From Glandiceps talaboti (taxonomy: Eukaryota > Hemichordata > Enteropneusta > Spengelidae): a stretch of DNA of 64,000 nt. The stretch's first letter is position 1, and every line of letters begins with the position of its first letter. Below are positions 52,101 through 64,000 of this stretch, in pieces. The position numbers were made by a program, and so were the translations under genes. The stretch spans positions 13,690,751-13,754,750 of the forward strand of contig NC_135554.1 in NCBI RefSeq assembly GCF_964340395.1, written 5' to 3'. A model generated the notes under the pieces. It was not told where the DNA came from and made no database searches. It worked only from the letters and a program-made list of their open reading frames with translations.

Positions 52101-55100
52101 AAACCTGTATTCTGAACATCATACATTCATAGCACTAGTATAATGAATGTTTTGTTTATCTTATAATTGTTAACATTAGACCATGAAGGAATGGAACCTG
52201 TTACAAACTGGGAAATCGAACAAATGAATTGGATTGATAACACTTGGCACAGCATGTTAGAACAGCAGGGACTTGTATTACATTTAATGGTTTGATAAGA
52301 ACAATTTTATGGTCTCTGTATGTGTACATGAAATGCCAGGGGGACTTCTGCTTAATTTGTGGGGATGTGAACTATTATGTAAAGAGGCCATACAACTTTG
52401 CTTATCAAACGATGAATTGTAATAGTAAGTACTGTCTGTACTTCCAACTTGCTGTGCCAAGTGTTATTAATGCAATTCAGTTGTTTAGTTTCCTTGTTTG
52501 TAACAGGTTCCATTTGTCCATGGTCTGATGTCGGCAGTTGTATTTGTTGCACGTTTCAAATTTTTGAATGTGTTTGTAATTAAGCCATAAAAACACTACC
52601 TCTTTACGTATATAGAGTAATACCCTTGTCATTAGTAAATGCACGTACACTTAGTTTATAGACTGCTGTAGTTTGCTCACTGTCAGATATATAACTTTGC
52701 AAGTTACCAGTTTTTGTACGCACGGCGGTAGTTTGACACTACATAGACATCAGGGAAGGTTACTGTCATCATTTCAAGGCTGTGAACCCAATTAAATGCA
52801 AGACTTCAGCAGACATCAAATACTGTAAACCCGAAAATTGACACTAAAGACTTATTTTCGCTGTAAAACAAACACGCAAAAATAAGTCGTGGCAAAAAAA
52901 TGCCGCCTTGTACATGAACTGTCAGAACACAATGCACCAGTCTGGTAATTATAGGAAATTGGTCTTTGACAACTTGCTGAAGACTAATCTCGCAAGAAAA
53001 ATGTTAGTCGTGAAAACACTGGGTGAAAATAGCTCGATTGACGGTAAACTTCCCAATGTGTCATCACACATGTAGTAGTCTTTCTAATCAGTAGTTCATC
53101 ATAATTACAACCCATAACACCAAAGTGAAGTTTTTTTTGTATGTACCACAATCGTTTATAGCATCCATATTAAGTGTATAGGTATACTGTTTCATTTGCC
53201 AATTGACCACATTAGAATGGCCGCATACTTGGCTTGTAAGTAAAGTAATTGAAACAGTATACTTTTACACTTGATACCAATGCTATAAACGAGTGTAGCA
53301 CATAGAGAAAGTACTTTACTTCAGTGTTACCTTTTGTATACTTGGTAATCGTGCATGTTGTGTAGTTTGCCATCCATACTAACATGCCACGTAATATCTA
53401 ATTGACTGTCATTCTTTTTTTTCTTCTTTTTCCCCCCTGTGCTTCACATGTTGTCTGTTACAATTAATCCACCACTGATATCTGTATTGGACATTATCAT
53501 TGAGGATATAAAGTTCTTCTTCTAGCTCTGTGAAACCCCAGGACAAGCGCGACGGTGCCGGACCCCATAACTGGGGCAACGTGAGAGACGAAGTTAAGGA
53601 CGTGACGAGTATGGAAATGAATACCTCAAATGTTAGTGATGACCCCGAGTGGACCGCACAAAGTGAAGACCAAGAAGGCAAGGACAATAAGTAAGTAAAG
53701 GAGAAGTGATCTAATTTTGAGAATGGCAGATCACAAGTAAATTGGAGAGGAAGGAGGATTTTAAGACTTAACTGCAGGTCAAAAGTAAATAGGGAGAGTG
53801 AGGGATGTAATTTTGCTACACTATGGCAGATCAAAGTAAGTATGGGGGGGGGGGGGAGGTAAATAAGAATTAGATGGGTTAGGGGTAGTAATTTGGATAT
53901 ACCGATCTGTTGATGTAAAGTTGATGGGGGGGGGGTGTAGCATTACTACAGATTTTGTAGATCCCAAAGGTAAGTTGGAGGGGGGGAATGTAATTTTGCT
54001 ACACTACTGCAGATCACAGTAAGTATAGGTGGGGGGTTAATAATTTGGATATGTTGGCATGTTGATCTAACGTGGATGGGACGGGAGGATTTTTGCTAAG
54101 AATGGTTGTAAATCCTGGGGGTGGGGTTGCAATAATTTTGATACCAAGGTTTGCAGATGGAAAGTTATAGGGGTACAGGTAGTAGTTTTTGTATGTGCGA
54201 GGGGTGGTGACTGAGACTTGATGACAAACATACAATATATCTTTCCTATGGGCCAATGCGTCATAGGAGTTTGCAGAAATCATTGTATTCATGGTTGAAC
54301 AATGAATATTTTTATGAAAATGCCTTTTATTTCCTGGAGTTGTGTTCCCCTATGATAATGTTCACAAGTACATCGTTGACAGCAAGTAAACTAAACAGAC
54401 AGTGGGGCGATAGCTTGGCTTGCTCAGAGGGGAGGGTAGTAGTTTTAAATGAATTCAGAACTGACTGTTGGATCTATTGGTATATGGGAGCTTAGATACA
54501 AAATGTAGCATGCTGAACATATCAGTGTAATCTATCAACAGCAGCTGACTATTCCTAATGAATAACGGCAGGAGGATGCATTTTTATTGAATGGAATCTC
54601 TGTGATAAAGTAAGATAAAAAAAAAGGGGGGGGGGTTAGATATACAGTGTAAACATTGCAGTGTTCTGCATTTAATAAGTAACACTGTCATTAGGAGTAG
54701 GAACTTTGGATTGATGTGGTTCATTGGGGAATGAATGCTGACAGCCAAATGACCTTATAATATACACAATTCAGGCATAATAGGTACAGTATGTCCCGTA
54801 ATAAGAGACAACCTTTGCCAAATTGCTGAAGTCTGTTCTCTTGTCAAGTCAGCACACAGTAAGGGATACATGGGCATCATATTTGTGTGTGTGTCACAAG
54901 ACATTAATGCATCTGTGGCATATGAGATTAGCCTGGAGGGCATACTATATATACATCTAATTGTTCCTATTGTATACATGTACCTGAGACAATGGGGGAA
55001 AACATTACACATCCATGACTGTGTAAAATTGTACATTTAGAAACTCTGTCGTCAGTACCTATGTAGCTTTACTATTTATGGTACTTTTTGAGGTCATTGA

Positions 55101-58023
55101 AATGCCATTCTCTCATTTACTAAAAATAAACCTGCTGATGTTTGTACTGGCAGAAAGAGACAAAAATAAAATAAAGCTGTGATGAGGTCATTTGGGAAAC
55201 CTTTAAGTGTATATCATAACTTAATTAGGCATAGCGTCACTATTAAACTGTTACTTTGATGTAATGTCCATCCCAGTAAAAAACATAAACTAGTTCCTGG
55301 TTGTGATAAGCATTCTCAGTTGAGTGATTATTAGATGGCATACAGAGTTCAGGGTCATATGAAAGGTCATCATCCTCTCTATGTGCAATATATCCATTAC
55401 TTATTTAAATAAACATGGCATTCAGAACAGTAGCTTTATATATATTGTAAATATTTTCGCCAAATAAAACATCTCTAGATGTTGTATTTGTGTGTATCCA
55501 GCCCCCAAAAAATACATTTGCTGTTCTTCCTTACCCCCCCCCCCCCCCCCTTATAATTTTTAGGTCAGTATTTAGATGGACAATACAGACCTAGAATGCA
55601 AACCTATTGTTATTGGTAGCAGTTACACCATATTGGCAGGGAAAATTGTATTTCATAGGGTATTGAGCTTATGTTTGTGGTGAATTTGTAATGTAGGTGG
55701 GTAACCAGTGAGCGTTGATACATTTGATACATAAGTGGATTACAGTATTAGCAGTTTTTAATTTTTTGCCATACATTTATAAAAAGGTGGGGGTTGAGAA
55801 GTGGTAGCCAAAAGAGCTTTGATAAATTTGGAATCTGCTTATGTTTATTACAGTTGAAATAATCAATATACTCTTTCTAGTCCAACTACCAAATTTATGT
55901 GAACTGCTGTGTAGCAGGTAGTAGAACTCATTCTAGGGAAGTGTAATGTAATCTTTAAATGATACATGGACTATTTAATGACTATCAGTATTTTGAAAGA
56001 TGTCAGTGTGTGGTATTCTTACCTTTTCAACTGCTCTACATCATATTGTTGCAATTTGAAGATAGGCAATGTTGCAAAGTGTTTAGTATAATAGTATTGA
56101 TACTCTCTGCTACTTGTTTGCCAACAAATCCGTTTCTCAATCAAATGTGGAAGAAGAGAACTTGTGTATGAATCTTGGCGTTTCCATGATCAACTGCAAT
56201 GCGTTATAGTAGGCTGTGGTACTGATTTTCATTGTACATAATGGAGAAACAAAATCAATTCAAATACATGAATCTAGTTATGTACAAATGTGGCAAGTTA
56301 CAATTGTTGTCTACTCTGCATATATGGTCAAAAATACTCTTTTCAAGTGTATTGCCTGACCATGCGCTTACCTGTATATACTATCATATAATCGTGACCA
56401 CCTTGGGGCAACGCAATCTACTCACTACCCCACAATACATTGCAACTATTAACTTAATGTTCCCAATTGTCTAGGCCTATATCAAGGAGTCAGACAATAA
56501 GATTATATGAATCAATAATAAATTAATATTATTGGGTGTAAATTTTCTGTTTTGCCCTTCTAAGTTTGAGGGGGTTTTGGGGGAAAAGGGGTTGGATTAC
56601 ACTGCCTTGGGGGTTTTACAGCCAAGTACATGACACTAAGGATTTCTAGATTAAGTGAATATTTCTGATTTTCATGCCGTTTGTAAGTGATGAATTCCTA
56701 TCTAGAGTTCCCAAATACTTGCAGAAGTTCAACATTTATTTATTTATTGTTGCTTTTTTTTTTTTGCTTTTTTTTTTTTGTAGGGGTACAGGAAATGCCG
56801 AGACTGAAGAAGTTGAAGCTGTTGAAGAAAAAAAGGAAATGACCCTAGATGAGTACAAGGCTATGATCCAACAAGACAAAATGGACGCCAAATTTAACAT
56901 TCGTAAAGCTGGCGAAGGAGTTGACGGCGGACAATGGCAGAAGTATCATGTTTTGAAGAAAGACCGTGCAAGTGCAGACGCCAGGGTAAGAGTTTCTATA
57001 ATACATTGAAGACAAAATAACTCGGCAAGAGAGTAGCGCTTGTAAGATTTGCTGTGTGAGTCATTAGAGTGATCTTTTATGGGTCAAATGTTTTTTCCTA
57101 AGGTTGGGGAACTCCGTTAACAGATAGAGGGGATATGATAAAACTGACAGTTTCCAACACGTACCAATATTGTGCCATAATTTTGATGGGGAGGCCCGGT
57201 AAAGTGACAGGGGAACTCGGATAGATTTTACCTGCTTACAACTCTCAACAAAAACATTGTGGGTGTTTGTTTTCTATATACTATGAACTTATGTGAAAGG
57301 GTTAACCTTTGTTCCATCCAGAGGGAAAGCCCTCTAAAAAAACTTGGGGGGGAGGGGGGGGGGGGGCACAGAAAGAGGCATGGATTTGTGGTAATGATAA
57401 AGTTCTGTTGGAAATTATTGATGTTCATGGAAATTCAGAGAATTTTATTTAGCTTATATTCTTTCATTAGCTGAGTATGTTGACTTTGTAAGACGTGATA
57501 TATATATAAAAAAAAAATTGCATAAAATGCTACAGCACTTGAATCTTGTCAAATCATTATTTCTATGTCTATTCAATTGTTGCATTGTTAGGCAAAGTGT
57601 AAGAAAGGTGACTCGGTCCCTATTCCTGTTCATTTCCTATGAGCAGATATGTGAAACGAGAATAACTTGTATCCATTTGCTCATACTATGTAGGCCAATG
57701 AAGAGCGTCTCACTCGAGACCGTGCCGCCAAACCGACTATCGACATTGAAATCAAATTTGCTGATACTGCTCGTGGCGGTGGAACTGGAGGACGTGGCGG
57801 TGGTAGTGCTAGACGTGGTCGCAGGGGACGTGGTGGTGGCGGCGGCGGTGGACGTGGTCGCGGAGAAGGTGGTGGTGGTGGCGGCGGAGGAGGAGGAGGA
57901 GGCGGCGGCGGTGGTGGCGGCGGACGGGAAAATTATGGTGGAAACATGAGAAAGTCACCAATGGGAGGAGGCTCCGCCCCTAAAATGGATGACGAGAATG
58001 ACTTCCCATCATTGGGCAAGTAA
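49118..58023 (+). CDS. SERBP1: SERBP1/HABP4 family ribosome- and mRNA-binding protein
   Basis: Five exons: 49118-49334, 51635-51971, 53526-53690, 56784-56985, 57694-58023, giving 416 residues, close to human SERBP1 and HABP4. The family is known to bind mRNA and idle 80S ribosomes together with eEF2 and to shuttle between cytoplasm and nucleus. Landmarks in order: NRFGLLIDDD near the N-terminus, a KR/EK-rich segment, an RGRGFRGRGRARG box, the family block RGKREFERHSGSDKR, GPHNWGNV, EMTLDEYKA followed by KFNIRKAGEG, an RGG/poly-Gly tail and the terminal DFPSL. All joins keep phase (1, 2, 2, 0). It is probably the single invertebrate counterpart of both vertebrate genes. The first ATG after the leader is used as start. 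A run of 19 glycines near residues 354-372 is longer than I recall in vertebrate homologues. Confidence 0.95.
53110..53332. mobile_element. Fold-back element, copy 1 (SERBP1 intron 2)
   Basis: Inverted arms: CGTTTATAGCATCCATATTA with AGTGTATAGGTATACTGTTT, and complementary GAAACAGTATACTTTTACAC with CAATGCTATAAACG. Outer ends carry AGTGAAG and CTTCAGTGTTAC. A related copy lies at about 60795-61130. Non-coding. Confidence 0.6.
53690..54210. repeat. Degenerate tandem repeats after SERBP1 exon 3
   Basis: Units with GGCAGATCA..GTAAGTA..GGGG, TTTTGCTACACTA and GATATGTTG/ATACCGAT-like motifs recur several times at irregular spacing (for example 53725, 53826, 54011), starting right at the exon-3 donor. 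Poly-G runs are frequent. The origin is unclear; it looks like a decayed minisatellite. Confidence 0.45.
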
Positions 58024-59170
58024 TACTGCTGCTGCTACTTGTGGCCACTCACGGCAAAAGAAATGGCAAAATGTGTGCCAGATTGTCACTCCTGACAGAA
58101 AACTCTTTGAACTAAATTATAATGGTATCTGCCATAGATGGACAAAGACACTCGACTACTTTTATGCTGGACGGAAAGTAAAAGTAAAAGAAAAACAAGT
58201 TACAAGATTAAAACCTAAAAAAAAAATATATTACAACACACAATGTTTCTTTTTACCAAGGAAATACTAGAAGATTCCTTTTTTTACAGTTTCCCTATTT
58301 TGTTTTTCTTATGTGCATTGTTTAAAAATATTAGAATGAGTTTCGAGTACTATTTCCATTGTATATACATTGTAGCTGCCAGGACTCTTTTATTTAAAAG
58401 GAGCATGCAATGTGGTACACGCACTCGGCATTTCCACCCACATACTTTTGACGGGAATGACGTATTTTTTGTTGTACAACCCTAAAAGAATTCAAAGCAT
58501 ATCAGCTGAAAATGTTACATTGGAAATGTAGACTGGAGAAACCCTCTGTAATTATTGACGTGGAGCAAACTTTTACCCTCTGTCGTTTTCATTTTAAAGA
58601 GAGGGCACGGACTGTAAAAATTGCTCGCACAACAGTGACGTTACGAAATCAGGTTTTTGTTTTTTTTATTTTGTTTATTAACACACTGTAGGTTGTATAA
58701 TTCCCATCTCTTCAAATGAAGTCTAATCTCAAAGCGAGAACAAATTGTACTTTATCGCCGCGTCATGTATAAGTATCTCAAAGGCATTACACAATGAATA
58801 TTACTTTATTTGGTATTTGTGAAGTAAAAAAGAAAGAAAGGTAAAAAAAAGCATGGGTTACGCTTTAAGATATATTTTAATATTTTCATGCTTAAAGTAT
58901 TGGCATAAGGCAGATATCAGTTAGGGGGGAGAGAAGTCGTGGAAATTCCTTTTTGGCACATTTTTGACCAAAGTATTTTTGCTGGTAGATGTGTTGAGAC
59001 TTTGAAAAAAGAATTGTTTAATATTGCTATTGTTCACTAGGGTATGGAAAGGGTGACACCTTTCTTGAGAGAGAGAGCAATGTGTGACATTACAACCAAT
59101 CTGAGTGAGAAATACACAAAACTCAGTTTATTTCTAGACAACCAAGACAAAAAAATAAAACCTTTGAGCT
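58024..59170 (+). other. Probable SERBP1 3' untranslated region
   Basis: AT-rich sequence after the TAA stop with no further exon. Candidate polyadenylation signals include AATAAA at 59154-59159. The transcript end is not fixed by sequence alone; vertebrate SERBP1 transcripts have long 3' ends. Confidence 0.4.
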
Positions 59171-60780
59171 CTTCAAACTGAATCGTATGATTGTTGTGTA
59201 TTTCTTTTAAGAGAGAAAATGACTCTCTGGTGTATATACAGTACCACCTTTCAAGTTAGTTTGATTCTTGGCAAATGAAAGAGTTGAAATTGATTTGCAG
59301 ATATTGTTTGTATTCATAGGTAGGGGGAACAGACACATGCATACAAAGATGCGCGGTATTTATATATTAAAGGTTGGGAGGGTCAGATTTGCGTTTGTTC
59401 CCCTTCCTAGTTTAGTTTGAATCTTGGCAAATGAACAAACCGGAGTTACAGGTGCATTTCTTAATCACAGGGAAGGAGGCATTCATAGGCCTAAAGAAAG
59501 TGGTGCAAATAATTTTCTACTACAGAGTAGTGTTACAAGATGATGCACAAAGTTAGCTAGATCATGAATGTTGATGTGATCAAGCACACAAAAAAATATT
59601 TGGTTAAACTTCAAGTAGACTGTCATTAATTGACTAGTTGAGTGCTGGAGGTCCTTTGAAGACTTAGATTTCGTACCACTCTTTGAACGTCTTGGAGAAA
59701 ATGAATCATTCGAAATGAAATTTTTGAAATTAAAATGTGGAAAAATTCTCATTGCATCATGACAGTTGAGATGCAATTTAAAATTCATCCACAGCCACCC
59801 ACACAGTCATTAAGATCAAGCCTTTCTTCATCAATCCCAAATGTTAACCAATAACACAGTACCTCATAAAGTTAGTCTACATTTGGGGCAGTTATGTAAT
59901 GTCCAAATGTATATTTGTTAGTTCAGGATTATACTTGTATACACTTGTTTAGTCACTATAACTGTTGGGAGTTCATTGATTGGGTGAACAACTTTTTGTG
60001 CTGATTGGGGGACTTTGACCAGACATGGTTTAGTTAGAAACCACGTTGACATCCAGACTTCTATATACATGCAAACGCAAGACATGTACATACGTACACA
60101 TGTACATATACCAACACATTGCTCTCACACACAAATCTATGTACACTACAAGAGTCTGTGATGGTTTGAATCATACTTACAGAAAGTAATCCCTTATCTC
60201 TCTAACCCCATCCATACACAGTCACACACAGACTATAAAAGTACATGCTTGGAAACTTCTCCATGCAGACTTGTTCATGTCTATTAGCACTAAGGGTGTG
60301 TATTAAATGTCATGTCACGATTGAAACACCAAGCCTACATCATTTTAGCTGTAAAATGTTGATGACACTACTATTGCGCAAACAAATCCAGAATACGATT
60401 TCAGTGTAATTGACAGTAGCCCCCCCATACTGTAGTTTTAATTATGGTTTTATATTAAATATTTTCACTCATCAAATAGCTTGTAAACTCAGCTTGTGCC
60501 CCTTTTAAGACCCAAGTAGTTTTTAGAATTTCTGTACCTTAGCTCTATGCGTCAGTAGTCAGGATTACATCATTGATGTAAACCACAGGCCTCCATACGA
60601 CACCATTCAAAACGTGCAAAACTTGCACTTTTAGACTGGGATTACATCTGCAGATCCTACATATGCAGCTCCGTGATCCAGTCAAAACAGTAAGTCGAAA
60701 CTGTGTATTATGTTAAAAGAATGTGCGAGCATCACTATACACAGTTGTATTTATATACACCTCTATCGGTCAAGTAAAAC
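59171..60780. other. Intergenic, no gene seen
   Basis: No coding exon, RNA gene or clear repeat structure was recognised here. Confidence 0.5.
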
Positions 60781-60794
60781 ATTTGCATGTCGAT

Positions 60795-61130
60795 ATTGTT
60801 TACGGTATCCATATCAAGTGTACAAGTATACTGTTTGTGTTTCAATTGCTTTCATCATCAGCCCAGTATGTGGTGTCTCATTATGTAATCAAACTGTAAA
60901 CAACGTCAACAGTGCAAAGCAAGTAAATAGTCAAATGATTGTAAACAAAGATGTGGATGCCATAAACACTGTCTAGGCCTCATTGCAATCTAAATATAGC
61001 TTAGCATTCATCATCATCAGCCTGCTGTTCATTTATACTATTGCATAAGTTTACAAGTCGGTTTAGAAAGGCCAAATGCTTGTAAACTTGATATGAATGC
61101 TATGAATGAATGGCCTTACTTCAGTGTTGC
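60795..61130. mobile_element. Fold-back element, copy 2
   Basis: Left arm TATCCATATCAAGTGTAC then AAGTATACTGTTT and right arm CTTGATATGAATGCTATGAA, ending ACTTCAGTGTTGC, match the 53.1-kb element. The interior is longer and unrelated to copy 1. Boundaries are approximate. Confidence 0.5.
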
Positions 61131-61181
61131 AACACATTTCTTTCAACCATCCCAAGTTTACCTATCACCAGTTATGCTTAC

Positions 61182-61607
61182 ACAACAACCTTGATCAACC
61201 ATGGCTCTATGCATGTCTCAAGCTGTGCTAAAACTACCTACTGAGAGCTAGTTTCTCTACTGATCACAGATTTAATCTTTCACTCCCTGGTGTTTAATTG
61301 TAAACAAATTGATGATAAGGACAAGGCTGGCTTGTCCACTACACATATGACACACATACACCCAGGCAGTAAACTTGAAGTGTCTGATGCGTACATTAAA
61401 TACAATTACACAAGTACAAGTGTGTCATGTAATCTGCGTAGCCATAGTCCACCACTCAGCCTTGTCCTTATCAACAATTTGTTTACAATTACTGTAAACA
61501 CCAGGGAGTGAGATTACACTTGTGATCAACAGAGAAACTGGCTGTTAGTAGGTAGTTTTAACACAGCTTAGACAGGCTTAGAGCCATGGTTGATCGAAGG
61601 TTGTTGT
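61182..61607. mobile_element. Fold-back element with ~170-bp arms
   Basis: Left arm from ACAACAACCTTGATCAACC to about 61352 and right arm from about 61457 to TTGATCGAAGGTTGTTGT are inverted copies. Both include CCATGGCTCTA, AAAACTACCTACT, CACTCCCTGGTGTTTA and TGATAAGGACAAGGCT or complements. A worn partial relative is at 61828-61961. Non-coding. Confidence 0.75.
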
Positions 61608-61827
61608 AGTAGCTACATGTTACCGAGTTCCTGCGTTTAAAATATTGAGGGCTATGGGTCATTAATAATCGTTATAGATATAGCTCACTATCACTACACA
61701 CTAGCACATGGCTTGTTGCTGAATACAAACACACCAGCCTGTCGTCGCTCACCGAGTTCACTGTTTCCAGAAGTTAATTTACTGGGTATGTGTGTGTGTG
61801 TGTAATGTAATATGTCTGGTAGGCTAG

Positions 61828-61961
61828 CCAGCCTTGGCCTTATCAACAATTTGCTTACAATTAAATACTGTGATAAATAGAGAAACTCATCCCTGGTAGG
61901 TAGCTCACATTCAGGTGACACAATTAAACACTTGTTTGAATTTAATTGCAAGGGTTGTTAT
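61828..61961. mobile_element. Partial copy of the 61.2-kb fold-back element
   Basis: CAGCCTTGGCCTTATCAACA, then CTTACAATTA, TAGAGAAACTCA, CCTGGTAGGTAG and AAGGGTTGTTATAG follow the order of the right arm of the 61.2-kb element, with changes and gaps throughout. Confidence 0.5.
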
Positions 61962-62008
61962 AGTTTGTATATGTTGGTATAGTCTAGTTCCTATACGATG
62001 CATTACAA

Positions 62009-62319
62009 TTAGTACGATCATCTCCACTCACATATAGGGAAAGTCATTATTCTAGCACGGAAATCTGTGCTACCCCGACTGCGTTCATATAAACGTGATG
62101 GCGTTATCGTGTCCCCGTGTGCTTTTAGTTCAGACTGGAGCGGTAGAGTTCAGTTAATGAGCAATTGCCCATAGGAACTAACAAATTCCAACTGTCTGTC
62201 AATTTGTGATGGATTACTACTGACATGCGTCATTTACCCTTCGCCCAACGGGGGTAGCACAGATTTCTGTGCTAGAATAACGACTTTCACTATACGCGAG
62301 TGGAGATGATTGTAGTAAT
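62009..62319. mobile_element. Terminal-inverted-repeat element, 311 bp
   Basis: Left repeat 62009-62076 and right repeat 62251-62319 are inverted copies, sharing ATCATCTCCACTC and CTAGCACGGAAATCTGTGCT or its near complement. Each arm has its own small internal palindrome (TAGCAC...GTGCTA). The centre (62077-62250) is not repeated and not coding. Confidence 0.75.
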
Positions 62320-63781
62320 CGCAACGTGTCATATGAACTAGACTAGTATTTCACCCTTGTAGAACTGCTTCAACTGGACCATGTACTACTCTGATCTTGT
62401 TTAGTAACTCTTGAGTAATGAATCTGAAAACACTTCAAGGGTTGTGTACAATGTTTATTGTTTGAAAGTTTAACAAAGAATGCTCACTACATTAAGGTGT
62501 ATTCCCCTTAATAGAGAGGGTTTGTTTTGGGGGGGGTAGGGGGGTGGAGACAGTTTAATGTTGAGATATGGGACGACATACAGTAGCAGGTGGTTGCTAT
62601 ATAACATTCGCACTACATTTTCAATTTCTTCTCCGCAATCAGCCTTTACACTAGCAATAATGTAAGATAGTTACTCTTGTGACTTCACCTCAAAGTTTTT
62701 ATGTCTCTCTGTCCACGATTACATCTTCTCTTTTTCTGTTCAAAAAACTTTTCCAAACAAAGGTTGCTGATTTCAACCAAGTTCACACACGCTCCTGGAA
62801 ACTCCTAGTAAATGTGATTGTCTCCTGGAAAAGTCATCAACTGAACAATTGACATAACTGTTATAAAGTGACAAATATGCACTCAAAAGTAGGTGTCTTG
62901 ACAACTAAAATGTATTTTGCTGGTCAATATTCCTGGAAAATGACCATAGTTGATCTGAATACTCTGGAAAAACAGGAATATTGTTTTACTTTTTAAGTGT
63001 ATGAACCCTATTCACAGTACAAGTCAGCATGCAATTGTAAGCCTTAGAGAAATATTGGTCTTTGAAGTCATGTCATCATCATCTGCTAGAACTTAGAAGA
63101 TTTACTATGAATCAATGTCACTATTCTGATGTCCTGATGCCGTGCAGGAAGAATTATACCAATGTCATTATCATCCAAGTCTGCTGGTGTGAAGATTTAC
63201 TATACGATAATATGAAAAACAGAGTCATAGTTACTGTTCCTATGTCCCAATGGCGTTACAACTGATGTCATTATTAATCTGCAAGGGTGATGAGCCAGGA
63301 ATTAACAGAACTTTTCGGTGTTGTGACCAACTAGAAATTTGTTACTAGCACTTTTCTAATCCTTGTCATCAACAGTTAAGCGTGTACGCAAAGGTCCTGG
63401 AAAGAATCACTCAAAGTCATTGGTCATCTTCAAGAGTCAAGTCGCCATCATCTATTAAAGTTCTGGCTTTGATTTAGAATTTGAGCAAGAGCACTGTGCT
63501 AAGCTTGGTTCAACATTTACAACCAAGCATATACGGGGTGAGATCAATAATTCAATGTATGATAAAAATCTTAATTCTTTTAGTTTGGGGATGAGGATTT
63601 TGAACCATTCTAGTTCTCATCAGACGACACAATTTTACCTCTAATGAAATCTGTTTTTTAGTCCTTTAAATACAAAAACAAATTTAAATGTCATCAAATT
63701 GAGAAATAGTAGAATATTTGCTATAGTAAATGAATGGCTCTAAACATATATTAAAGTCAATAAAAGAGCTATTTTTTCCTC
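62320..63781. other. Intergenic, no gene seen
   Basis: No coding exon or RNA gene was recognised. Short G runs near 62530 and plain AT-rich sequence. Confidence 0.5.
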
Positions 63782-64000
63782 ACTACATACTGGCTTTGTA
63801 TTCATAGCACTACACTCTACTACATACTGGCTTTGTATTCATAGCACTACATACTACTACATACTGGCTTTGTATTCATAGCACTACATACTACTACATA
63901 CTGGCTTTGTGTTCATAGTGCTACATACTACTACATACTGGCTTTGTATTCATAGCACTACATACTACTACATACTGGCTTTGTATTCATAGCACTACAT
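63782..64000 (+). repeat. 37-bp minisatellite running off the window end
   Basis: About six tandem copies of a 37-bp unit beginning ACTACATACTGGCTTTGTAT and ending near CATAGCACTACATACT, with a few base changes between copies. The array continues past position 64000. Confidence 0.9.

Overview
This window looks like AT-rich nuclear DNA from an invertebrate animal. Coding sequence is split into short exons with GT-AG introns, microsatellites are very abundant, there are several fold-back or terminal-inverted-repeat elements, and there is an internal TTAGGG array. The gene content (a CCP plus C-type-lectin gene, ZNF367, and a SERBP1/HABP4 gene) fits a deuterostome such as a hemichordate or cephalochordate, but the species cannot be named from the sequence alone.

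Layout. (1) About 1-10.6 kb, + strand: the 3' part of a secreted or cell-surface lectin gene with at least three Sushi/CCP exons, six two-exon C-type lectin domains, a short last exon and an AATAAA signal. All exons are phase-1 at their domain borders. About 2.7 kb holding two lectin modules is tandemly duplicated. (2) About 11.4-33.7 kb, - strand, tail to tail with the lectin gene: a gene of about 25 small exons, reconstructed here from splice sites and phase, encoding a six-transmembrane, TRP-superfamily-like cation channel of about 880 residues. It has a short N-terminus without ankyrin repeats and a long charged, coiled-coil C-terminus. No named family was recognised. (3) 33.7-41.9 kb: no gene seen. 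There is an inverted pair of related terminal-inverted-repeat elements and a third larger one, each flanked by TTA or TTA/TAA, plus microsatellites. (4) 41.9-46.2 kb, - strand: ZNF367, four exons. (5) 49.1-58.0 kb, + strand: the SERBP1/HABP4 ribosome- and RNA-binding protein, five exons. (6) 58-64 kb: 3' flank with fold-back elements, ending inside a 37-bp minisatellite.

The head-to-head ZNF367 / SERBP1-HABP4 pair has the same order and orientation as ZNF367 and HABP4 on human chromosome 9q22 (from memory), so it is probably an ancient linkage. Other notable points are the unnamed channel, a pair of paralogous 94-nt exons in its tail, hairpin elements inside (TA)n tracts (one with a hammerhead-ribozyme-like core, suggesting Penelope-like elements), and a minisatellite that has copied the ZNF367 exon-3 splice donor. 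Exon borders were derived by hand from consensus sites and phase arithmetic; no database search was run.
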